Assembly (NCBI GenBank): GCA_947084925.1
Contig: CAMTUJ010000026.1
Span: forward strand, 1-64,000
Direction: 5' to 3'
Length of the DNA: 64,000 bases
Source: JAGPUQ01 sp947084925
GTDB taxonomy: Bacteria > Pseudomonadota > Gammaproteobacteria > Pseudomonadales > Porticoccaceae
Every line of letters starts with the position of its first letter. The stretch's first letter is position 1. Positions 16,782 through 24,640 of the stretch are shown piece after piece. The position numbers were made by a program, and so were the translations under genes. The notes under the pieces are model-generated. The model was not told where the DNA came from and did no database searches. It worked only from the letters and a program-made list of their open reading frames with translations.

Positions 16782-17723
16782 TCAGGCGTGCAGCGCCTTG
16801 CGCAACGCCGCCGCGGCCTGGTCGAGAAACTGGCGACCTTCGTCGATTGCCCCTGCCATGGATACAAAGCCGTGGATCTGGTTGCGGTAGCAGATGTATT
16901 CCACCGGCACGCCGGCGGCGGTGAGTTTGTCGGCGTATTCGGCGCCTTCGTCGCGCAGGGGATCGAAGCCGGCGGTCATCACCAGGGCTGGCGCCAGGCC
17001 GGCAAAATCATTGGCGAGCAGCGGGGAGGCGAGGCTATTGTCCCAGTCCTCGGGCTTGCGCAGGTATTGATCGAAAAACCACTTCATCGCGGTCGCGGTG
17101 AGGAAATAGCCCTCGCCGCAATCGCGATAAGAAGCCGTGTTCGCGCCCATCCGGGTGGCGGGATAGATCAGCAGTTGCAGCGCGATGGGCGGTCCCTTGC
17201 GGTCCCGGGTCATCTGGCTCACCACGGCGGAGAGATTGCCGCCGGCGCTGTCGCCGCCCACCGCGATGCGGCTGCCGTCCGCGCCCAGCGTTCCGGCGTT
17301 GGCGGCGGCCCATTCCAGCACCGCGTAGCAATCGAGCGGCGCGGCGGGAAAGGGATGTTCGGGCGCGAGCCGGTAGTCCGGTACCAGCACGATGCAGTCG
17401 GCCGCCGCCGCGTAATAACAGGCTTCGGCCTTGTGGGTCTCGGGGCTGCCGATCACCCAGCCGCCGCCGTGGTAGTAGATAAGAATCGGCCGGGGTCCAG
17501 TCGGTTGGGTGTCCGGGGTGATGACCAGGGTGCGGATGGCGCCGCCCGGCCCGGGAATCCGCACTTCGGTAACGGATTTCGGCGCGGGTGCCTTGATGCC
17601 CACCATCTCGGTCAGGGTGGCGAAACCGGCCCGGCTTTCGGCAACCGTGCCTTCACCCAGCGCGGGCGCATTGCTGTTCGCGGTCATTTCGAGAAGTTTC
17701 GCGGCCTGGGCATCGAGGGACAT
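16782..17723 (-). CDS. Alpha/beta hydrolase, HSL-type esterase (copy 3 of 3)
   Basis: A 313-residue hydrolase with HGGGWVIGS, the catalytic GDSAGGNLSAVV elbow, an acid in TAGFDPLRDEG and a likely catalytic His in NQIHGFVSM. It belongs to the same family as its two neighbours but to a different branch, nearer to the arylacetamide deacetylase-like esterases. The start at 17723 (MSLDAQAAK) has a GGAG site seven bases upstream. It is the first gene of the three-hydrolase run reading leftwards. Presumed role: ester hydrolysis in the cytoplasm. The order of events in the family expansion and the substrate remain open. Confidence 0.93.
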   Translation of the reverse strand: MSLDAQAAKLLEMTANSNAPALGEGTVAESRAGFATLTEMVGIKAPAPKSVTEVRIPGPGGAIRTLVITPDTQPTGPRPILIYYHGGGWVIGSPETHKAEACYYAAAADCIVLVPDYRLAPEHPFPAAPLDCYAVLEWAAANAGTLGADGSRIAVGGDSAGGNLSAVVSQMTRDRKGPPIALQLLIYPATRMGANTASYRDCGEGYFLTATAMKWFFDQYLRKPEDWDNSLASPLLANDFAGLAPALVMTAGFDPLRDEGAEYADKLTAAGVPVEYICYRNQIHGFVSMAGAIDEGRQFLDQAAAALRKALHA

Positions 17724-17829
17724 GTTGGTCTCCGGTAAAAAAATTATTGTTAACGTCGGATGCGGCGTTAGCACTTTCGGCGCTGCGATCCAAGCATAAG
17801 GTAACAGAGACTAATTTGGAGTAATCGGA

Positions 17830-18124
17830 TCAAATCAGTTTGCCGATCGCTACCCCAACGGCCTCACTCAGTTTTCGTAGTTCGGCTGCCATGGGAGCCA
17901 AAGCTGGCGTCGGTCCGCCATTAACTACTGTGTTTCCTTCTCCCTTCTGATAACGCAAATAGAACTTCGGGCCATGCCCTGATCCGAGTATTTTGACCCA
18001 ATCCGGTGGATCTTCCGGAATACCCAGATCTACTTGCCTATAGGCAAGTTCCCAAAGAGCCATCTGCTTCTGTTGGCGGAACCGAACAGATAGCCGGCAG
18101 TTCTACGTTTCCGGAATTGCTCAT
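17830..18124 (-). pseudogene. Small ORF of unknown function, apparently frameshifted
   Basis: An ATG at 18124 has a strong GGAGGA ribosome site but its frame ends after 28 codons. A second, overlapping frame from ATG 18063 to 17830 gives 77 residues (ending VAIGKLI) with a protein-like composition, including DLGIPEDPPDWVKILG and GPKFYLRYQKG. The total span is one base over a multiple of three, so a single extra base around 18080-18090 would explain the break, giving a protein of about 97 residues. I recognise no family. The segment is visibly less GC-rich than its neighbours, which hints at acquisition. Alternative reading: a genuine 77-residue protein from 18063, for which no ribosome site is evident. 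Confidence 0.4.
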
Positions 18125-18196
18125 GATGATTCCTCCCCAACTCAATAGCCCTTGCCTTACTTTAGGTGACGCAAGCTTTGCATGCGTCGGCACGGT

Positions 18197-18628
18197 TTAT
18201 CCTGTCAGAAAATGACCAAACAGGCTGGCGATCGGTTTCTCCGGATCTTCCTGCCAGCAACTGGCCTGCACATTGGCGACGCGGCGCCCCTGCTTGGTGA
18301 CCTGCGCGCGCGCCCAGGTGGTCGCGATGCGGCCCGAGCGCAGATAGTCCACCGTCACATTGATGGGCTTGGGCAGGTTGTCGGTGTCCTGATCGTGGGC
18401 GAGTTGCACGATGGCGGCGGTTTCCAGCAGGCCGCCGATGACACCGCCGTGGAGGGCCGGCAACCAGGGATTGCCGGTGTGAATCCGGTCCGCCTGGAGT
18501 TCCACGGTGAGAATGCCGTCCGCTTCGTGGACCTCGATGTTCAGCGTCTTCATGTAGGGAATGCCGGCCGAGAGCACCCCGAAGTCGTTGTTCGCCTTGG
18601 CCAGGCGGATCAGTTCCACGATGCTCAT
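18197..18628 (-). CDS. PaaI family thioesterase (hot-dog fold)
   Basis: A 143-residue hot-dog fold protein with the HGGVIGGLLETAA motif on the long central helix, typical of PaaI-type acyl-CoA thioesterases, and the INVTVDYLRSG and TTWARAQVTKQGRRVANVQA strands. It hydrolyses acyl-CoA or aryl-CoA esters in the cytoplasm. It overlaps the next gene upstream by four bases (ATGA), so the two thioesterases form an operon; they may act as a pair or as a mixed oligomer. The preferred substrate is unknown. Confidence 0.9.
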   Translation of the reverse strand: MSIVELIRLAKANNDFGVLSAGIPYMKTLNIEVHEADGILTVELQADRIHTGNPWLPALHGGVIGGLLETAAIVQLAHDQDTDNLPKPINVTVDYLRSGRIATTWARAQVTKQGRRVANVQASCWQEDPEKPIASLFGHFLTG

Positions 18629-19098
18629 GGCGAAACCCGCTCCGCCCGCGCTTCGCCGGTCTGGGGCGAAGTGATCATGAAGGTCGCCGCGCAGTTGGCG
18701 ATGGGATCTTCCGGGTCCAGATGGTAGGCCAGGGCGCGCACGAAGCAGATGTTGCGCGTCACCTTGTAGCAGTGGCCGGCGGCCGTGACGGGTTGCCCCG
18801 GGGTTGCGGGCTTCAGGTAGTCGATGCGCAGATCGAGCGTGGCGATCGTCGCGCGCTGTTCCAGGGCGCAGATCACCGAGATGCCGCAGGCCGCATCCAG
18901 CACGGTGGTGATGACGCCGCCGTGCAGTACGCCGGTGGTGGCATTGCCGGCGAGTTCGGCGCGATAGGGAATGCGCACCACGCCCTTGCCGCGGTCGATA
19001 TCAATGATTTCCAGCCCGAGAAAATTGCCGTGGGGCGACTGGTTTTCCGGCTTGCTGCGAAACGCCAGAATCTGCTGCATCAATGCGTGATCGGTCAT
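18625..19098 (-). CDS. PaaI family thioesterase (hot-dog fold)
   Basis: A 157-residue hot-dog protein, start MTDHALMQQ at 19098. The family motif LHGGVITTVLDAACG lies near residue 60, followed by TLDLRIDYLKPATPG and RNICFVRALAYH. It is related to, but clearly different from, the thioesterase encoded immediately downstream with a four-base overlap. The longer frame to 19299 has a proline- and arginine-rich lead over the msrA promoter region and is unlikely to be translated. Expected to cleave acyl-CoA thioesters; a role in recycling CoA during catabolism is inference from the surrounding catabolic genes. Confidence 0.9.
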   Translation of the reverse strand: MTDHALMQQILAFRSKPENQSPHGNFLGLEIIDIDRGKGVVRIPYRAELAGNATTGVLHGGVITTVLDAACGISVICALEQRATIATLDLRIDYLKPATPGQPVTAAGHCYKVTRNICFVRALAYHLDPEDPIANCAATFMITSPQTGEARAERVSP

Positions 19099-19268
19099 GC
19101 CGGAACCCGGGTGGTGGCTGCGCCCTGAGCTGGGTCGCGGCGGGGAGGGCGGATCATAGGAACCAGGGCGCGGCATTGCAATTGCGGCCCCGGCAGCGGT
19201 CCGCGGTCGGGAGGGGCCGCGAGTGGTGGTATATTCCATCCTCGCAGTAACTGATCCTGGATACAGCC

Positions 19269-19895
19269 ATGGGACTTTCAAAAACCGAATTGCCGGCACC
19301 CGAACGCGCGCTGCCCGGCCGCGCCGACAAAATGCAGGTGCCGGAGCGCCACTTCGTCAACGGACATCCTCTGGCGGGTCCTTTCCCCGAGCACCTGCGC
19401 TGCGTGCAATTCGGCCTGGGTTGTTTCTGGGGCGCCGAGCGCCGCTTCTGGCAGCAGCCCGGCGTTTACACCACGGCGGTGGGCTATGCCGGGGGCTACA
19501 CGCCGAATCCGACCTACGAGGAAGTCTGTTCCGGAATGACCGGGCACACCGAAGTGGTGCTGGTCGTCTTCGATCCGGCGCTCACATCGTTGGCCGCGTT
19601 GCTGAAGGTGTTTTGGGAAGCTCACGATCCGACCCAGGGCATGCGCCAGGGCAACGACGTCGGTACCCAGTACCGCTCCGCGATCTACTGTTATGGCGCG
19701 GAACAGTTGCGGCAGGCGCTGGCGAGTCGCGACGACTACCAGGCCAGGTTGAAGGCGGCGGGGCTCCCGGAGATTACGACCGAGGTTCGCGAAGCGCCGG
19801 AGTTCTACTACGCCGAGTTCTACCATCAGCAGTATCTCGCCAAAAACCCCGCCGGCTACTGCGGGCTGCGCGGCACCGGGGTGAGTTGCGGCTGA
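19269..19895 (+). CDS. msrA: Peptide methionine-S-sulfoxide reductase
   Basis: A 208-residue MsrA, which reduces the S epimer of oxidised methionine in proteins and free methionine. The catalytic motif GCFWGAERRFW contains the attacking Cys near residue 52; resolving cysteines are available in the C-terminal AGYCGLRGTGVSC. The segment YAGGYTPNPTYEEVCSGMTGHTEVV is the standard family signature, and DPTQGMRQGNDVGTQYRS follows. The N-terminal 45 residues are longer than the minimal enzyme, as in the E. coli type. It is divergent from the thioesterase pair and probably has its own promoter in 19099-19268. Confidence 0.96.
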   Translation: MGLSKTELPAPERALPGRADKMQVPERHFVNGHPLAGPFPEHLRCVQFGLGCFWGAERRFWQQPGVYTTAVGYAGGYTPNPTYEEVCSGMTGHTEVVLVVFDPALTSLAALLKVFWEAHDPTQGMRQGNDVGTQYRSAIYCYGAEQLRQALASRDDYQARLKAAGLPEITTEVREAPEFYYAEFYHQQYLAKNPAGYCGLRGTGVSCG

Positions 19896-19987
19896 TCGCA
19901 GTGGACCGGCGCCGCGCAAAGGCCGTCGGCAGACATCCCCTATCGCAGCCCCACAATGTCGAAGATCCACCGAGTTGGAGACCCGCG

Positions 19988-20461
19988 ATGATGATTGCGC
20001 TGCCCGAAACGATCCAGGCCGTCGATCCCGCCTGGATCGACTACAACGGGCACATGAATCTTTCCTACTATGTGCTCGCGTTCGACCAGGCGACCGACAC
20101 TTTCCACGACGTGCTTGGCATCGGGCTCGATTACCGCGAACGCCTGAACAGTTCGATGTTCACCCTGGCGATCAACGTCGATTACATCCGCGAAGTGTTC
20201 GCCCACGACCAACTGCGCATCACCACCCAGTTGCTGGATTGCGACGCCAAGCGGATGCGCTATTTCCATCAAATGTATCAGGGCGATCCCGAGCATCTCG
20301 TCGCCACCAACGAATGTCTGGCGGTGCATGTCGATATGGCGAGTCGCCGCAGCGCACCCTTTCCGGAGCCGACCCGGGCGCGCATCGAGGCGCTGCTGGC
20401 AGCGCACCGGCAGTTGCCGATGCCGGAGCGCGCGGGGCGCGTGCTCGGGGTGCGTGCCTAG
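19988..20461 (+). CDS. 4HBT-type thioesterase family protein
   Basis: A 157-residue hot-dog fold protein with the DPAWIDYNGHMNLSYYV segment containing the Asp-x-x-x-His-Met pattern of 4-hydroxybenzoyl-CoA thioesterase-like enzymes. Strands LNSSMFTLAINVDYIREV and LRITTQLLDCDAKRMRYFHQM follow. The second ATG of a doublet could also serve; a GGAG site lies seven bases before 19988. It resembles the thioesterase domains found with carnitine or betaine degradation genes, but nothing nearby supports that use. It lies between msrA and mfd, reading towards mfd. Confidence 0.86.
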   Translation: MMIALPETIQAVDPAWIDYNGHMNLSYYVLAFDQATDTFHDVLGIGLDYRERLNSSMFTLAINVDYIREVFAHDQLRITTQLLDCDAKRMRYFHQMYQGDPEHLVATNECLAVHVDMASRRSAPFPEPTRARIEALLAAHRQLPMPERAGRVLGVRA

Positions 20462-20491
20462 CGGTGCAGCCTTGCCGCCGGCGTGGATCGG

Positions 20492-23400
20492 TCAGGCGAC
20501 CTGTTCCCGCGCCGGCGTCAGCCGTTCCAGCAGATCCTCGACCGCCTGCACGCGTTCTTCGGCAGCCGGCGCCCGCACGCTGAATCTCAGGGTCGTGGCG
20601 CCGCGCAGCCGGTAGCGATCCGGCTGGCGCTGCACCAGATGCACCAGCGCCAGCGGGTCCACGGTGGTGGACTGGGAGAACTCGAACAACCCGCCCTCGA
20701 CACCGGCTTCGATCTTGACGATGCCCAGGCCGGTTGCCCGCTGGCGCAGTGCGGTGACCCGGCACAGATTGCGCACCGCGTCCGGCAGCAAGCCGAAACG
20801 ATCGATCATTTCGACCTGCAATTCCCGCAGCGCGGCCTCATCGGCGGCGCTCGCCAGACGCTTGTACAGCATCAGCCGGGTATGCACGTCCGGCACATAG
20901 GCTTCGGGGATCAGCGCCGGAATATGCAGATTGACCTCGGCGCCGGGGCGCGCGCTGAGATCGATCTCGGCCGTGCCGCCGCGCCGCAGGCTGTCGACCG
21001 CGCGCTCCAGCAGCTCCATGTAGAGCGAAAAGCCGATCGCGGCGATGTGGCCGCTCTGGTCGTCGCCGAGCAGTTCGCCGGCGCCGCGGATTTCGAGGTC
21101 ATGGGTCGCCAGCGTGAAACCTGAACCCAGGTGATCGGCGGCCTGGATGGCTTCGAGACGCTTGTGGGCGTCATCCGTCATCTGGTTCGGGTGCGGCGTG
21201 AGCAGATAGGCGTAGGCCTGATGGTGCGAGCGGCCCACGCGACCGCGCAACTGGTGCAGCTGGGCCAGCCCCAGCTTGTCGGCGCGCTCGATGATGATGG
21301 TGTTGGCGCTGGGCACATCGATCCCGGTTTCGATGATGGTGGAGCACACCAGCAGGTTGAAGCGGCGGTGATAGAACTCGGACATGACGCGTTCGAGATC
21401 TTTTTCCGGCATCTGACCGTGAGCGATGTCGACACGCGCCTCGGGTACCAGTTCGGCCAGCTCGCGCGCGATCCTGGTGATGGTTTTCACTTCGTTGTGC
21501 AGAAAATACACCTGTCCACCGCGCAGGATTTCCCGCAGCACCGCCTCGCGGATCAGGCGCGGGTCGCTCTGATGGACGAACGTCTTTACGGACAGGCGCC
21601 GCGCGGGTGGTGTGGCAATGATCGAGAGATCGCGCAATCCACCCAGCGCCATGTTCAAGGTGCGGGGGATGGGCGTGGCGGTGAGGGTGAGGATGTCCAC
21701 TTCCGCGCGCAGGGCCTTGAGCTTTTCCTTCTGGCGCACGCCAAAGCGGTGTTCTTCGTCGACGATGACGAGGCCCAGATCGTGGTACTCGATGTCGCCC
21801 GCGATCAGGCGGTGCGTGCCGATCAGGATATCGACTTCGCCGGTCGCGACCCGGCTCAGCACCGCTTCCTGCTCGCGGGCGCTGCGAAAGCGCGAAATCA
21901 CTTCGATCACCACTGGCCAGTTGGCGAAGCGGTCGCGAAAATTCTGCGTGTGCTGCTGGGCCAGCAGGGTGGTCGGTACCAGTACTGCGACCTGGCGACC
22001 GGCGGAGACCGCCACGAAAGCGGCGCGCATGGCCACTTCGGTTTTGCCGAAGCCCACGTCGCCGCACACCAGGCGATCCATCGGGCCCGAACTCAGCAGA
22101 TCCTTGCGCACGGCGGCGATGGCATCTTCCTGGTCGGGCGTTTCCTCGAACGGAAAGTCCGCGCTGAACGCGGCATAGTCCGCCCCGGGGTCCGGGTACG
22201 CAAAGCCCACGCGCGCCGCGCGCCGGGCGTGGATGTCGAGCAGCTCGGCCGCCGTGTCGCGAATCTCCCGCGCCGCCTTCTCCTTGGCTTTTTGCCAGGT
22301 TTCGGCGCCGAGACGGTGCAGCGGCGCGGCGTCCGGGTCACCGCCACTGTAGCGGCTGATCAGGAACAGATTGGCGACCGGCACATAGAGCTTCGCGCCT
22401 TCGGCGTATTCGAGCGCCAGAAACTCCTGGGGTTCGCCGTCCACCGCGAGGGATTGCAGGCCCAGATAGCGGCCGACGCCGTGATCGATATGCACCACGG
22501 GCGCGCCCGGCCTCAGTTCGGTGAGGTTCTTGACAGCCTGATCGGCGACCTCGCGTTCGCGGGAGCGGCGCCGGCGTTGGAATACGCGCTGACCGAACAG
22601 CTCGGTTTCCGTGATCAGGATGCGCTGGCTGTCGGGCAGCACGAAGCCGCGCTCCAGCGGGTGGACGGCGATGAGCCAGGGCGCGTCCGACGCGGCGAAT
22701 TCGTCCCAGCCGCTGACGGACGTCGGCGCTATCCCCAAGGGGCGCAGCAGATCCAGCATGGCTTCACGGCGGCCGGCGGATTCGGCGCAAAACAGCACCG
22801 GCCCCTGGGCGTGCGCCAGCAGATTTTCCAGTTGCGCCAGGGGCGTGCGGGACTTGGTGTCGGCAGCGATATCAGGCAGTGGCGCGGTAACGAAGTTGTG
22901 GTTGCCGGGTTTTTGCGGCAGGACGGCGGTCAGCAGGTCGGTGCGCGGCAGGGCGTTGATCGCTTCGAACAGCTCGCCGGCGGTCAGAAACAGCGCCGGT
23001 GGCGGAAGCAATGGCCGCGTCGGGTCAACGCCGTATTCCCGGTAGCGGTCCGTCGCCTCGCGCCAGAACTCCTCGGCCGCCTGATGGATGTCGCCGTCCG
23101 CGAATACCAGTGCCGCCGCCGGCAGATAATCGAACAGCGTCGCGGTACGCTCGAAAAACAGCGGCAGGTAATATTCGATACCGCCCGGCGCCGAGCCCTG
23201 GCTGACATCCTGGTACAGGGTGCAGCGTCGGGGATCGCTGTCGAAACCGAGATGCCAGGCGTCCTGGAAGCGCCGGATGGCGGTCTTGTCGAGCGGAAAT
23301 TCGCGCGCCGGCAGCAGTTCGATCGCCGGCATTTTCTCGATGGTGCGCTGGGTGTCCGGATCGAAGGTGCGCAGGGACTCGATCTCGTCGTCAAACAGGT

Positions 23401-23968
23401 CGAGACGGATCGGCTGCTTCGCGCCCATGGGAAAGACGTCGATCAGGGCGCCGCGCACGGCGAATTCACCGTGCTCGTAAACCGTGTCGGCGGCGCGGTA
23501 GCCGGCCTGCTCCAGCGTGCGGCGCAGCGCATCCAGATTGACGCGGTCGCCCTTGCGGAACACGAAGGTATTGCCCGCGACGTAACTGGGCGGCGGCAGA
23601 CGTTTCATCAGCGTGGTTGCCGGCGCGACCAGAATCCCGCGCCGGGTGGACGGCAGCCGATCGAGGGTTTGCAGCCGTTCGGAGACGATGTCCTGGTGCG
23701 GCGAGAACAGGTCGTAGGGCAGGGTTTCCCAGTCCGGCAGATGCAAAATGGGGATGGCGTTTGCGTCTCCGCTGCCGAGGAAAAATTGCAGCTCGGTTTC
23801 GAGCAGCGTCGCCGCGCTGGTGGTGGCCGCCACGGCGAGCAGCAGGCCGTCGAACTCCCGGGCGGCATTGGCAATGGCAAGGGCGGCGGTTCCGCCGGTC
23901 AGACCACCCCAGCGGCGCCGGTCCCCGGGTTTGTTGGCGGGAGGGGTGCTCAGCAGGTTGACGGGCAT
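20492..23968 (-). CDS. mfd: Transcription-repair coupling factor
   Basis: A 1158-residue Mfd, the DNA translocase that pushes stalled RNA polymerase off damage and recruits UvrA. The N-terminal UvrB-like region (DWETLPYDLFSPHQD) is followed by the polymerase-interacting domain (LRPGAPVVHIDHGVGRYLGL) and the RecG-like motor with Walker A GDVGFGKTE, the DEEH box and LTLTATPIPRTL. The TRCF C-terminal domain is recognisable in LQVEMIDRFGLLPD. Full length for the family (about 1150). No neighbour forms an operon with it. The gene reads away from clpS, and a MITE-like repeat fills the gap between them. Confidence 0.98.
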   Translation of the reverse strand: MPVNLLSTPPANKPGDRRRWGGLTGGTAALAIANAAREFDGLLLAVAATTSAATLLETELQFFLGSGDANAIPILHLPDWETLPYDLFSPHQDIVSERLQTLDRLPSTRRGILVAPATTLMKRLPPPSYVAGNTFVFRKGDRVNLDALRRTLEQAGYRAADTVYEHGEFAVRGALIDVFPMGAKQPIRLDLFDDEIESLRTFDPDTQRTIEKMPAIELLPAREFPLDKTAIRRFQDAWHLGFDSDPRRCTLYQDVSQGSAPGGIEYYLPLFFERTATLFDYLPAAALVFADGDIHQAAEEFWREATDRYREYGVDPTRPLLPPPALFLTAGELFEAINALPRTDLLTAVLPQKPGNHNFVTAPLPDIAADTKSRTPLAQLENLLAHAQGPVLFCAESAGRREAMLDLLRPLGIAPTSVSGWDEFAASDAPWLIAVHPLERGFVLPDSQRILITETELFGQRVFQRRRRSREREVADQAVKNLTELRPGAPVVHIDHGVGRYLGLQSLAVDGEPQEFLALEYAEGAKLYVPVANLFLISRYSGGDPDAAPLHRLGAETWQKAKEKAAREIRDTAAELLDIHARRAARVGFAYPDPGADYAAFSADFPFEETPDQEDAIAAVRKDLLSSGPMDRLVCGDVGFGKTEVAMRAAFVAVSAGRQVAVLVPTTLLAQQHTQNFRDRFANWPVVIEVISRFRSAREQEAVLSRVATGEVDILIGTHRLIAGDIEYHDLGLVIVDEEHRFGVRQKEKLKALRAEVDILTLTATPIPRTLNMALGGLRDLSIIATPPARRLSVKTFVHQSDPRLIREAVLREILRGGQVYFLHNEVKTITRIARELAELVPEARVDIAHGQMPEKDLERVMSEFYHRRFNLLVCSTIIETGIDVPSANTIIIERADKLGLAQLHQLRGRVGRSHHQAYAYLLTPHPNQMTDDAHKRLEAIQAADHLGSGFTLATHDLEIRGAGELLGDDQSGHIAAIGFSLYMELLERAVDSLRRGGTAEIDLSARPGAEVNLHIPALIPEAYVPDVHTRLMLYKRLASAADEAALRELQVEMIDRFGLLPDAVRNLCRVTALRQRATGLGIVKIEAGVEGGLFEFSQSTTVDPLALVHLVQRQPDRYRLRGATTLRFSVRAPAAEERVQAVEDLLERLTPAREQVA

Positions 23969-24051
23969 GGGCAGGGCGGAAGCGTGACGGGGAGGGGATT
24001 GTACTTGTCCGGTCGCACGGGCATAACCTGGCCCCGTGGTCGGCGGCGTGG

Positions 24052-24192
24052 CAGGTTGCTGAAAAACGTCGCGAGGGGGCCAGATGCGAGGCGCACGGCG
24101 CGCAGCGACCGAGACATATCAAGCAGATAGGCGAGTGAGCGAGCACCGCGCAACGAAGCAGATGGTCCCCGCAGCAGTTTTTCAGCAACCTG
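24052..24192. mobile_element. MITE-like element with 16-bp perfect terminal inverted repeats
   Basis: The 16 bases at 24052-24067 (CAGGTTGCTGAAAAAC) are exactly repeated in inverted orientation at 24177-24192. The next inner bases are partly complementary too (a GGGG-CCA-TGC pattern on both sides), so the 141-bp unit can fold into one long hairpin. No ORF of its own is visible. Such TTGCTGAAAAA-ended units are a familiar class of non-autonomous repeats or MITEs in gammaproteobacteria. The unit lies between the divergently transcribed mfd and clpS, close to the clpS control region. Confidence 0.78.
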
Positions 24193-24211
24193 GTAGCACG
24201 CGCGGGGGGGT

Positions 24212-24227
24212 TCTGCACTAGTGCAGA
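24212..24227. promoter_or_regulatory. Perfect 16-bp palindrome upstream of clpS
   Basis: The sequence TCTGCACTAGTGCAGA at 24212-24227 is its own reverse complement, lies 67 bases before the clpS start, and sits just outside the MITE-like repeat. Its size and place suit an operator for a dimeric regulator, or it could overlap the promoter. The binding protein is unknown. Confidence 0.45.
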
Positions 24228-24293
24228 CGCCGGGAAAGGGGGTTATCCTTGATCCATCCAGGCTGCTCGCCGCCCATACTGTACGCAAGGCTT

Positions 24294-24626
24294 ATGACGA
24301 AACAACACCAGGACTCGGATAGCGGTCTGGTCGTCGAGGACACCAAACCCAAGCTCAAGCGCCCGGCACGATTCCAGGTGGTTCTCCTCAACGACGACTA
24401 CACGCCCATGGAATTCGTGGTGGAGATCCTTGAACAGATCTTTGGCATGGACCGTGAACTGGCGGTCCGCGTCATGCTCAAAGTGCACACCGAGGGCAGG
24501 GGCGTGTGTGGTGTGTTCACGCGGGAGGTCGCCGAGACCAAAGCCGAGCAGGTCAATCAGGCCGCCCGCGAGCGCGAACATCCTTTGCTTTGTCAGATAG
24601 AACCGGCAGGCGATCCGAATCAGTAA
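24294..24626 (+). CDS. clpS: ATP-dependent Clp protease adaptor ClpS
   Basis: A 110-residue adaptor that delivers N-end rule substrates to ClpAP. The diagnostic core VVLLNDDYTPMEFVVEIL is present, with the Asn-Asp pair that binds the substrate amino terminus, followed by VMLKVHTEGRGVCGVFTREVAETKA, which contacts the ClpA N-domain. The start at 24294 (MTKQHQD) is preferred over an upstream ATG at 24249. It lies 14 bases before clpA in the usual clpS-clpA pair. The N-terminal tail of about 25 residues is the part that regulates ClpA ATPase activity. Confidence 0.97.
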   Translation: MTKQHQDSDSGLVVEDTKPKLKRPARFQVVLLNDDYTPMEFVVEILEQIFGMDRELAVRVMLKVHTEGRGVCGVFTREVAETKAEQVNQAAREREHPLLCQIEPAGDPNQ

Positions 24627-24640
24627 GAGGACTGACCATC

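Noticed and set aside
14768..16924. A 718-codon plus-strand frame opposite the hydrolase genes
   Set aside because: It covers two intact HSL-type hydrolases in the other direction; repeated phrases in its translation mirror the duplicated hydrolases.
21131..24130. A 999-codon open frame on the plus strand opposite mfd
   Set aside because: It is a GC-driven antisense shadow of mfd; the mfd protein on the minus strand is full length with all its motifs, and the plus-strand translation shows no domain.
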